From Pseudomonadota bacterium (GTDB taxonomy: Bacteria; Desulfobacterota; Desulfobulbia; Desulfobulbales; JAGXFP01), in the NCBI GenBank assembly GCA_018814305.1, contig JAHJAA010000072.1:1-35121 (forward strand): a stretch of DNA of 35,121 bases. The letters are read 5' to 3'. The position numbers and the translations under genes are program-made. Each line of letters opens with the position of its first letter. Position 1 is the first letter of the stretch. The notes below the pieces were generated by a model. It did no database searches. It was not told the DNA's origin and saw only the letters and a list, made by a program, of their open reading frames with translations. This document shows, in pieces, positions 24,727-31,020 of the stretch.

Positions 24727-25993
24727 ACGCTTCGCCCGAATGCAGAAGACCACCCGCCTTCACCTGGGTATGGAGGCAACCGAGACCCTCCAGCGCCTCA
24801 CGGATTTCCCCGATCAACCCAAGGCCATGGATTATTTTTACGATTTTTTCCGCCGGACCTTTGCCGATGGACTCACCCTGCCACCCCGACCGGCAGAACA
24901 AAAGGTCATCGGCACCATGTGCCTCCAGGTTCCCGATGAACTGATCGTGGCCGCAGGGGCCAAACCCTTGCGACTGTGCAGTGGGGCCTATGCCTTCGAC
25001 CAGGTGGGGGCTGAAATGTTACCCGCCAAATCGTGCCCTTTAGTCAGGGCCACCACCGGTATGCTCCACGCCAACCACCCGGACTGGGGCCGCGAACTCG
25101 CGGCGGTGGTCATCCCGACGACCTGCGACCAGAAAAAGAAATGCGGCGAGATGATCGCCACCATGCCCTACCCCGTTTACAACCTGGAAATGCCTTCCAC
25201 CAAGGACAGTGAAGCCTCCCGCCTCTACTGGCAGGAATCGGTCAAGCAGTTCACCCTTGATCTCCAGGGAATCACCGGCCGCAAGATCACCGCCAGGAGC
25301 TTGCAAGCGGCCATTACCCAGGGGAGCGCGGCCAGCGCCCTGTTCCGCCGGCTGGATGACCTGCGGAAATCGGGGGGGCCGGTGATCTTCGGCAAGGATA
25401 TCTTCCTGGTGACCAGCGGCTATTTTATTGATGACCCCGAACGCTGGGGGAATGCGGTCCACCACCTGATCACTGAACTCGAGGAGCGAAAACAGGCCGG
25501 GTTGACCGTCGGCAACCGGGCCGCCCCCCGGCTGCTGCTGACCGGATCACCGCCGATCTTTCCCAACCTCAAGGTCCCGATCCTGGTGGAGCAATCCGGC
25601 GGGGTCATTGTGGCCGACGAGGTCTGCTCCTCCAACCGCCTGCTCTCCGATGGAGTGGCCTATGACCAGGTCACCTTGAACGACATGGTTCCGGCAGTGG
25701 CCGATCGCGCCCTGAAACCATGCACCTGCCCATGCCTGACCCCCAATCACGACCGCAGTCGGCGCCTGGTGGAGCTCATCAGGGACCGGGGAATCGAAGG
25801 GGTGGTCTACCAGGCCTTTTCCGGATGCCTCCCCTACGAGATGGAACAACGCCAGATCAATACTACCCTAAGCGGAATCGGAGTCCCCATGCTCTACCTG
25901 GAAACCGATTACAGCCCCGAAGACCAGGGGCAACTGGCCACCCGGATCGAGGCCTTCATTGAATCAATCATCGCCCGCAGGAGGAAAAAATGA
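24716..25993 (+). CDS. 2-hydroxyacyl-CoA dehydratase D-component / double-cubane cluster protein-like reductase
   Basis: A 425-residue protein of the HgdB/BcrC/FldB superfamily. Members take electrons from an ASKHA ATPase at extremely low potential; stand-alone members include the [8Fe-9S] double-cubane cluster proteins (DCCP). Seen: MCLQVPDELIVAAGAKPLRLCSG (Cys 69, 88), KSCPLVR (107), PTTCDQKKKC (137, 143), DEVCSSNRLL (304), CTCPC (336, 338, 340) and FSGCLPYE (371): enough Cys for one large cluster or two small ones. There is only one such subunit and no CoA-pathway gene nearby, which favours a DCCP-like homodimeric reductase over a dehydratase. It lies inside a TonB-system operon, which is unusual. 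The substrate is unknown. Confidence 0.88.
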   Translation: MENERFARMQKTTRLHLGMEATETLQRLTDFPDQPKAMDYFYDFFRRTFADGLTLPPRPAEQKVIGTMCLQVPDELIVAAGAKPLRLCSGAYAFDQVGAEMLPAKSCPLVRATTGMLHANHPDWGRELAAVVIPTTCDQKKKCGEMIATMPYPVYNLEMPSTKDSEASRLYWQESVKQFTLDLQGITGRKITARSLQAAITQGSAASALFRRLDDLRKSGGPVIFGKDIFLVTSGYFIDDPERWGNAVHHLITELEERKQAGLTVGNRAAPRLLLTGSPPIFPNLKVPILVEQSGGVIVADEVCSSNRLLSDGVAYDQVTLNDMVPAVADRALKPCTCPCLTPNHDRSRRLVELIRDRGIEGVVYQAFSGCLPYEMEQRQINTTLSGIGVPMLYLETDYSPEDQGQLATRIEAFIESIIARRRKK

Positions 25994-26805
25994 GTTTTTT
26001 TACCGGTATCGATATGGGCTCGACCACCATCAAGATCGCCCTGATTGATGACCACGAACACTGCGTTGCCCATAGCGTCTGCCCCAGCGGCAGCCATTTT
26101 CACAACAACACCAGGGAGGCCTACCACACCCTCCTGGACCGCCACCGGATTCGACCAGACCAGGTCACCGCCATGGTCACCACCGGATACGGCCGTAAAT
26201 TATTTAAAGAAGCGGACGCCTCCATCAGCGAAATCACCGCCAATGCCGCCGGCGCCCGCCGGGCCGGGGGTGAGGACCATCACATTCGGACCATCATCAA
26301 TATCGGCGGTCAGGATCTCAAAGTGATCCTCCTTGATGACCAGGGCCAGGTCAAGGACTTTGCCATGAACGATAAATGCGCCGCCGGCACCGGTCGCTTC
26401 CTGGAGATGACCGCCCGAAACCTGGAGATGGAGGTTGACCAACTGGGCGACTGCCACCGGCGTTCGCAGAAGGTTCCCCTGACCATCAACAGCACCTGCA
26501 CGGTCTTTGCCGAATCGGAGATCATCAGTCTGCTGGCCCACGGCCACGGCAAGGAAGAGGTGGTGGCCGGTATTCATTATTCCATTGCCCGCCGGGTTGC
26601 CCGGATTGCCAAACGACTGGGGGTTCAAGACACGGTGCTCTTCGACGGTGGTCCGGCCCTCAATCCCGGCCTGATCGAGGCCCTGGAAACCGAACTGATG
26701 CGCGAAGTGGTTGTCCCGAAACAACCGCAAATCACCACGGCCCTGGGGGCCGCCGTCCTGGCCCGGGAGAGCTTTTACGACCGCCGGGAGATCGCCAATG
26801 GTTGA
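25990..26805 (+). CDS. ASKHA-type ATPase activator of the 2-hydroxyacyl-CoA dehydratase/DCCP family
   Basis: A 271-residue BadF/BcrA/HgdC-like activator. In the family it is a homodimer with one bridging [4Fe-4S] cluster that uses ATP to push an electron onto its partner. Seen: ATP-fold motif GIDMGSTTIK (about 6-15), TTGYGR, INIGGQDLKV (103-112), the cluster ligands Cys 130 in NDKCAAGTGRFLE and Cys 170 in NSTCTVFAESE, and FDGGPALNPG plus the TTALGAAVLA end. All catalytic motifs appear intact. GGAGGAAAAA precedes the ATG, which overlaps the stop of its partner gene (ATGA), so the two are made together. Confidence 0.95.
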   Translation: MSFFTGIDMGSTTIKIALIDDHEHCVAHSVCPSGSHFHNNTREAYHTLLDRHRIRPDQVTAMVTTGYGRKLFKEADASISEITANAAGARRAGGEDHHIRTIINIGGQDLKVILLDDQGQVKDFAMNDKCAAGTGRFLEMTARNLEMEVDQLGDCHRRSQKVPLTINSTCTVFAESEIISLLAHGHGKEEVVAGIHYSIARRVARIAKRLGVQDTVLFDGGPALNPGLIEALETELMREVVVPKQPQITTALGAAVLARESFYDRREIANG

Positions 26806-27436
26806 TGGCGCCACCCTGTTCACCCTGGGGCTGATCTCCGGGGTCACGGTCTGTTCGTTGACCTGTTTGCCCATTATCGGCCCCTATCTCCTGGCCACCG
26901 GCAATGGTTTTAAGGACGGAGTGCTGGGCGCCCTCTCCTTCGGTATCGGGAAAATTGCCTGTTACGCCACCCTGGCCGGGCTCGCCGCCGCCCTCGGTCG
27001 TGAACTGCACCCTGGCGCCGAACTGAAACTCGTGATGGGGCTTGTCCTGATCCTGGTGGCCCTGGCCATCCCCTTCACGGCTCGCCACCGCTGCCGGAGC
27101 AAATGTCGCCCGGCAACCCGACTGCCTCTGATGGCCGTGGGGGCAGCCACCAGCATTATCCCCTGCCCACCGCTGGCGGCTATCCTGGTCCTGGCCAGCG
27201 GGCAGGATTCCATTCTCCAGGGGATAGCGTTGGGGTTTTACTACGGGCTGGGGCTGACCCTGTCGCCACTGCTCATTGCCGGCGGCGGTCTGGCCCTTAT
27301 TTCACAAAAATTGAACCGTGAGGTCAGGGGACTCACCCCCTACCTTCAGGGAGCGGCCATGCTCATCATGATACTGCTCGGGGTTCAGATGATCTACGGA
27401 GGATTCGGCCATGGAATGGCTCAAGTATGCAATTGA
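26798..27436 (+). CDS. DsbD/CcdA-like (DsbD_2, TauE/SafE-annotated) membrane protein with Cys pairs
   Basis: A 212-residue protein with six predicted membrane helices, of the cytochrome c biogenesis/DsbD transmembrane type (often labelled sulfite exporter or UreH-like). Helix 1 has VCSLTCLP (Cys 19, 23) and helix 4 has IIPCPPL (Cys 123), the layout used in DsbD/CcdA to carry reducing equivalents across the membrane. A loop HRCRSKC (about 97-103) could bind metal. Related UreH/NiCoT-like proteins move nickel, so metal transport is the other possibility. ATG at 26798 was chosen because it overlaps the activator stop by eight bases; the upstream extension to 26711 would lie inside that gene. Confidence 0.82.
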   Translation: MVDGATLFTLGLISGVTVCSLTCLPIIGPYLLATGNGFKDGVLGALSFGIGKIACYATLAGLAAALGRELHPGAELKLVMGLVLILVALAIPFTARHRCRSKCRPATRLPLMAVGAATSIIPCPPLAAILVLASGQDSILQGIALGFYYGLGLTLSPLLIAGGGLALISQKLNREVRGLTPYLQGAAMLIMILLGVQMIYGGFGHGMAQVCN

Positions 27437-27845
27437 TTACGGCATCATCGGCCTGCTGGTGACCATGAGTGTGGTCGCTCTGGCCATCGGCGTTGAACGC
27501 TATCTGGTGATGAAAAAACTGCGGATCGAGGACTATGGCGACCGCAAGAGCCTGGAACTGGAACTGACCAGAAAGATTCACCTGATCGCCAGCATCGGCA
27601 GCAATGCCCCCTATATCGGTCTCTTGGGCACGGTACTCGGCATCATGCTGACCTTTTATTCCATGGGCCAGACCGGCTTCATGGATACCGGCAAGATCAT
27701 GATCGGCCTGGCCCTGGCCTTAAAGGTTACCGCCGTCGGTCTGGTGGTGGCGATCCCGGCGATCACCAGCTACAATCTGCTGCTGCGCAAGGCCAAGGTC
27801 TTACTGTTGGAATGGGAGATCCGTGATGGACGAGAAAGGGTTTGA
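27411..27845 (+). CDS. exbB: ExbB/TolQ-family proton channel subunit
   Basis: A 144-residue MotA/TolQ/ExbB-type protein, shorter than E. coli ExbB (244). Three membrane segments are visible: about 10-30, the helix starting YIGLLGTVLGIMLTFYSMG (about 68-86) and the one around LALALKVTAVGLVVAIPAI (about 98-117). The last two form the proton pathway in the family (GLLGTVxG and the Thr/Ala-rich helix). GGAGG lies eight bases before the ATG. It overlaps the genes on both sides. With ExbD and TonB it energises the receptor at the start of the operon. Confidence 0.93.
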   Translation: MEWLKYAIDYGIIGLLVTMSVVALAIGVERYLVMKKLRIEDYGDRKSLELELTRKIHLIASIGSNAPYIGLLGTVLGIMLTFYSMGQTGFMDTGKIMIGLALALKVTAVGLVVAIPAITSYNLLLRKAKVLLLEWEIRDGRERV

Positions 27846-28206
27846 AACTATTAATGTCATCCCCCTGGTGGATGTGATGCTGGTCCTGTTGACCATTGTT
27901 TTAACCACCTCGACCTTTATCGCCGTGGGCTCAATCCCGGTGGAACTGCCCAAGGCAACCGCCGGCGGGATGGCCGCGCCCGCTGCGATCACCATTACCA
28001 TCGACCGCCAAGGCACCCTCTTTCTCGATGCGGTTGCCGCGCCCATTGAGCACCTTGCCACCACCTTAAAGACCCACAACAAGACGACCCCGGTTCTGAT
28101 CCGGGCCGACCAGGCCCTTGCCCTGCAACGATTCGTTGACATCATGGACCTGGTCAAGGGACTCGGCTTCACCAAGGTCAGCCTGCAGACGGAGAGCCAA
28201 TCATGA
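27826..28206 (+). CDS. exbD: ExbD/TolR-family energy-transduction protein
   Basis: A 126-residue single-pass inner-membrane protein. The family signature INVIPLVDVMLVLLTIVLTT (about 9-28) contains the membrane Asp (VDV, about residue 16) that carries protons in ExbD. The rest is the periplasmic domain, ending in the TPVLIRADQALALQRFVDIMD region typical of ExbD. The ATG at 27826 (the GTG at 27823 is an alternative) lies within the end of exbB. The stop overlaps the start of tonB. Confidence 0.93.
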   Translation: MDEKGFETINVIPLVDVMLVLLTIVLTTSTFIAVGSIPVELPKATAGGMAAPAAITITIDRQGTLFLDAVAAPIEHLATTLKTHNKTTPVLIRADQALALQRFVDIMDLVKGLGFTKVSLQTESQS

Positions 28207-29003
28207 CTCACCGGGGCCTCAGCTATGGCTTTTCACTCCTGGTCCACGGGACCGTACTCTGGTCCGTTCTCTCCATGGGTGGGCTGCTACCCAAGATTGA
28301 TACCCCCCTAGTGATCGATTTCAGTATCACCGAGCGCTGTGCCGTTAAGGCTCCCCCCTCGGCCCAACCTCCCCGAGCCACTAGAGCCAGACCACTCACC
28401 GCCGACGCCACGATCACTGCCATGCCATCCCCCGTTAAACCCATGAACAAGATCACCGAACCGCTGCCGGAATTACCCTCGGCCCCACCCCTGATTCCTC
28501 AGGAAGTAGTGGCCATGGCCCTACCCAGACCGGTCATCCACCCAATACCGCCCCAGCCGATCCGGCAGGAGGAACCTCTTCCAAACCAAGAACCTCAACG
28601 GGCTCAAACGGTAACGGCCGAAACCGATGAATTGGTGGCCGCAGAGTCATCGGCGATCATTGCCGATAATACTTTAGCCGCAAACGGTATCATCAGGACC
28701 GGGGAACCCACAGCCGAGGCCAGCGCTGTCTACCTGAAGAGCCAATTCGTCCATATTACAACCTTGATTCAGAGCAGCATTCACTACCCGCAGATTGCCC
28801 GAAAGATGGGTTGGGAGGGCAAGGTAATAGTCCGTTTCGTGATCAGTGAACAGGGTGAAATCATCACCATGACCCTGGTGGAGAGTTCCGGCTTCCCGGT
28901 CTTGGATAACAACGCCCTGGCTACCATCAAGAAGGCCGCTCCCTTCCCCTGTCCACCAATTCGCGCCGAACTCATTGTGCCGGTGACCTATCGTCTGGGT
29001 TGA
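28203..29003 (+). CDS. tonB: TonB energy transducer
   Basis: A 266-residue TonB. Residues about 8-28 are the N-terminal membrane anchor (YGFSLLVHGTVLWSVLSM). About 52-125 is a Pro-rich periplasm-spanning stretch with many PP and KP/RP pairs. About 185-266 is the TonB C-terminal domain, with YPQIARKMGWEGKVIVRFVI, then ESSGFPVLDNNALATIKKA and a VPVTYRL end. It is the last gene of the operon, overlaps exbD by four bases and has no obvious terminator behind it. Encoding a dedicated TonB with its own receptor suggests that the system runs separately from any housekeeping TonB. Confidence 0.93.
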   Translation: MTHRGLSYGFSLLVHGTVLWSVLSMGGLLPKIDTPLVIDFSITERCAVKAPPSAQPPRATRARPLTADATITAMPSPVKPMNKITEPLPELPSAPPLIPQEVVAMALPRPVIHPIPPQPIRQEEPLPNQEPQRAQTVTAETDELVAAESSAIIADNTLAANGIIRTGEPTAEASAVYLKSQFVHITTLIQSSIHYPQIARKMGWEGKVIVRFVISEQGEIITMTLVESSGFPVLDNNALATIKKAAPFPCPPIRAELIVPVTYRLG

Positions 29004-29264
29004 AAAAAAATGGTCGAGATCGTCGATACACCTTACTGATCCCAAATTTCTCTGATTGCTCCAGATAGAACAATCCAGAAAGGGGTGGCAAATCTTTGCT
29101 TACCCCACCTCCTCTTCAAACCACTAGGCGGCAAAAAAAGATATCCGTTCGTAAGGTTTTTCCTACAAAAAAATCAGCAAATTCCCTACAGACACGAAAT
29201 CAATTAAGTTGTAAGGTTTTCTTTCACCAAAGCCCAAAAGCACATCAACCTATGAAAGATCATT

Positions 29265-29579
29265 ATGAAAAAAAGAACAAACTGTTGGGAGTACAAGAAT
29301 TGCGGCCGTGAGCCGGGAGGCCGAAAAGCCGAAACAGAAGGGGTCTGCCCGGCGGCAATCAACCAGGAGTTCGATGGTGTAAATGGTGGTCAGTGCGCCG
29401 GTAGATTCTGCTGGATGATAGAAAACACCAGCTGCAACAAACTGAACATCATCGCCTTGAAATTTATCAAATGCACCGAATGCGAATTCTATCAGCTGGT
29501 GGAAGAAGAGGAAAATCGGTCTCTGGTGCTCACCAAATGGGACCATGAGCTAGACCGTTCGAGAGTGAAATCAGGATGA
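29265..29579 (+). CDS. Small two-CW-domain protein (Cys-rich)
   Basis: A 104-residue, probably cytoplasmic protein. It opens with NCWEYKNCGREPGG (about 6-19) and holds a second CW element in RFCWMIENTSCN (about 47-58). VCPAA (27-31) and the CTECEFYQLVEEEE end (about 70-83) complete the pattern of the two-CW family common in Desulfobacterota. The regularly spaced Cys suggest metal or Fe-S binding; the function is not known. A GC-rich hairpin directly follows the stop. It is separated by about 260 bases from the TonB operon and is probably transcribed by itself. Confidence 0.8.
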   Translation: MKKRTNCWEYKNCGREPGGRKAETEGVCPAAINQEFDGVNGGQCAGRFCWMIENTSCNKLNIIALKFIKCTECEFYQLVEEEENRSLVLTKWDHELDRSRVKSG

Positions 29580-29645
29580 CCCCCTCAAAGGGGGGCCCAG
29601 GGGACGGGGGGGCCCAGGGGACGTTGGGGGGGGGCCCAGGGGACG
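29580..29645. repeat. G-rich hairpin and three copies of a 16-bp REP-like unit
   Basis: CCCCC (29580-29584) pairs with GGGGG (29590-29594) right after the two-CW stop. Then the unit GGGGGCCCAGGGGACG occurs three times (29591-29606, 29608-29623, 29630-29645), the last two followed by TT. The unit contains a GGGCCC palindrome and leads into the left inverted end of the RAYT element. Several G runs could also form a quadruplex. Confidence 0.75.
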
Positions 29646-30713
29646 TTGTTTAACTGTTTAACACTTAAGCCGTTTGTCTGTTTAAAATTTTATCAATCAT
29701 ATCTGCATCTTTGGTAGTTATTAACTGTCCACGTCGGACAGCATGACTTACCGCCGAGCGTTGAATATTCAGAATTTTTCCAACTTCAGTTCCGGGATAC
29801 AACAGTTTCCGAACTGCAATGAAACAAAAGGTATCCCGCGCCTTAATATGGTTTGAATTATTACTCCGGAAGGCGAGTTTCCCTGACTCTACACCAAAAT
29901 ATTGCTCCACCCGTTGAAATAGCTCAACAAGAGTCATTCCTGAGGACAGCACCTCTCTAAGTTCATTCTCTTGGTGAAGTTGATCTACAAAAGATCCGCA
30001 ACCAAGCACACGTGCATCATATGATTCAGGTTCGTCGACTGGTTTCAAGAGACCAGTTGTACTTCTTTGTAATCCTCCCCCGACCAGTTCATCTCTTCTT
30101 CCTTGCGAAACCCCATCAACAACAAATTTGAAATATTCATTGCGGGCAATATCTTCAAGGTTTCCGAATCTGCGCAGAACTTCGTCTGTCGATTGCCCCT
30201 CAAAAGTTTTAGTACCCATCAATACAGAATGGCCACTCCATTGATATGTGTTTAGAGAATCAAGAGAAGGAACAATTTTGGCCCGAAGGGGGTTGAGATG
30301 AATATAGCGGATCAATTCGAGGAGATACGTCTCTTCTTCGCAGACTATTGATTTATAACGATTCTGGAAAACATGTCCGGCTCGGCGATGGCGTCTGTTA
30401 AAAGTTACGGCGTAACCAGTCAGCAGTCGCCGCATGAATTCTTTAAGTTCTATTCTGTTGGTCCGGATAAGTAGGTGGAAATGATTGGGAATAAGAGCCC
30501 AGGCGAAACAATCTGTCTCTGTTTCAAGTAATAGTCTGGAAAGACGTTCGCAGAATGCTTTGCGGTCGGTATTGTCACGAAAAATATTGCGTCGTTCAAT
30601 TCCACGAACAATTACGTGTTGCAGGAGACCTGGTATGTCTAAACGGGCTTGACGGGGCATAATTCGTTTATAGCAAACAGAAACATTTTATTCAACAATT
30701 AAACAACGTCCCC
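29639..30713 (-). mobile_element. RAYT element: REP-associated transposase gene bounded by inverted REP-like ends
   Basis: The 23-base segment at 29639-29661 and the reverse complement of 30691-30713 match at 21 of 23 positions; both begin GGGGACGTTGTTTAA. They enclose a Y1 transposase gene, the usual layout of a RAYT with its REP/BIME sequences. Extra copies of the right end and a partial copy of the gene lie beyond it (to 30966), so the element has been involved in local duplication. Confidence 0.75.
29665..30660 (-). CDS. REP-associated tyrosine transposase (Y1, IS200-like) with C-terminal DnaA-like HTH
   Basis: A 331-residue RAYT/TnpA-REP protein. Residues about 1-135 form the Y1 HUH nuclease: an RQARLDIPGLLQHVIVRGIE opening, the HUH pair in NHFHLLI (His 60 and 62) and the nucleophile Tyr about 119 in RYIHLNP. 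YAVTFNRRHRRAGHVFQNRYKS (about 83-104) is also typical. Residues about 255-325 resemble the DnaA C-terminal DNA-binding domain (KARDTFCFIAVRKL, then GKILNIQRSAVSHAVRRG), as in a known long RAYT subgroup. Such proteins cut and move REP sequences. The reading frame is intact, so it may be active. Base composition is more AT-rich than the operons to the left. Confidence 0.92.
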   Translation of the reverse strand: MPRQARLDIPGLLQHVIVRGIERRNIFRDNTDRKAFCERLSRLLLETETDCFAWALIPNHFHLLIRTNRIELKEFMRRLLTGYAVTFNRRHRRAGHVFQNRYKSIVCEEETYLLELIRYIHLNPLRAKIVPSLDSLNTYQWSGHSVLMGTKTFEGQSTDEVLRRFGNLEDIARNEYFKFVVDGVSQGRRDELVGGGLQRSTTGLLKPVDEPESYDARVLGCGSFVDQLHQENELREVLSSGMTLVELFQRVEQYFGVESGKLAFRSNNSNHIKARDTFCFIAVRKLLYPGTEVGKILNIQRSAVSHAVRRGQLITTKDADMIDKILNRQTA

Positions 30714-30720
30714 CTTTGCA
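30660..30720 (+). repeat. 61-bp repeat, copy A
   Basis: This segment directly abuts the transposase start codon. It runs from TAATTCGTTTATAGC to CCCCCTTTGCA and is identical to copy B. It holds the right inverted REP-like end and probably the transposase promoter region. Confidence 0.92.
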
Positions 30721-30725
30721 GCCCC

Positions 30726-30786
30726 TAATTCGTTTATAGCAAACAGAAACATTTTATTCAACAATTAAACAACGTCCCCCTTTGCA
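30726..30786 (+). repeat. 61-bp repeat, copy B
   Basis: Exact copy of 30660-30720, five bases (GCCCC) further on. It leads into the duplicated 5' fragment of the transposase gene. Confidence 0.92.
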
Positions 30787-30789
30787 TAT

Positions 30790-30912
30790 GGAAAGACGTT
30801 CGCAGAATGCGTTGCGGTCGGTATTGTCACGAAAAATATTGCGTCGCTCAATTCCACGAACAATTACGTGTTGCAGGAGACCTGGTATGTCTAAGCGGGC
30901 TTGACGGGGCAT
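30790..30912 (-). pseudogene. Duplicated 5' fragment of the RAYT gene
   Basis: This 123-base segment matches 30538-30660, the first 41 codons of the transposase, with three base changes and no gaps. It includes the start codon and the RQARLDIPGLLQHVIVRGIE region, then breaks off at copy B of the 61-bp repeat. It cannot give a working enzyme. The small divergence indicates a fairly recent duplication. Confidence 0.9.
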
Positions 30913-30966
30913 AATTCGTTTATAGCAAATAGAAACATCTTATTCAACAATTAAACAACGTCCCCC
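30912..30966 (+). repeat. 61-bp repeat, copy C (shortened)
   Basis: 55 bases matching copies A and B except for two changes. It stands upstream of the duplicated transposase fragment exactly as copy A stands upstream of the full gene, then diverges after CCCCC. The whole promoter-plus-5'-end block was therefore duplicated together. Confidence 0.88.
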
Positions 30967-31020
30967 AGCCCCTCCTAGGATGTCCCCCTTTGCCTACATT
31001 TCCCACTCAAACAAAGAGGC

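Noticed and set aside
24716-26805. Amino-acid or benzoyl-CoA degradation enzyme (dehydratase/reductase)
   Set aside because: A full pathway enzyme needs a second large subunit and CoA-transferase or ligase genes; none is present, and the genes sit inside a TonB operon.
30660-30966. CRISPR array
   Set aside because: Only three repeats of 55-61 bases, with spacers of unequal length that include a transposase fragment; explained by RAYT duplication.
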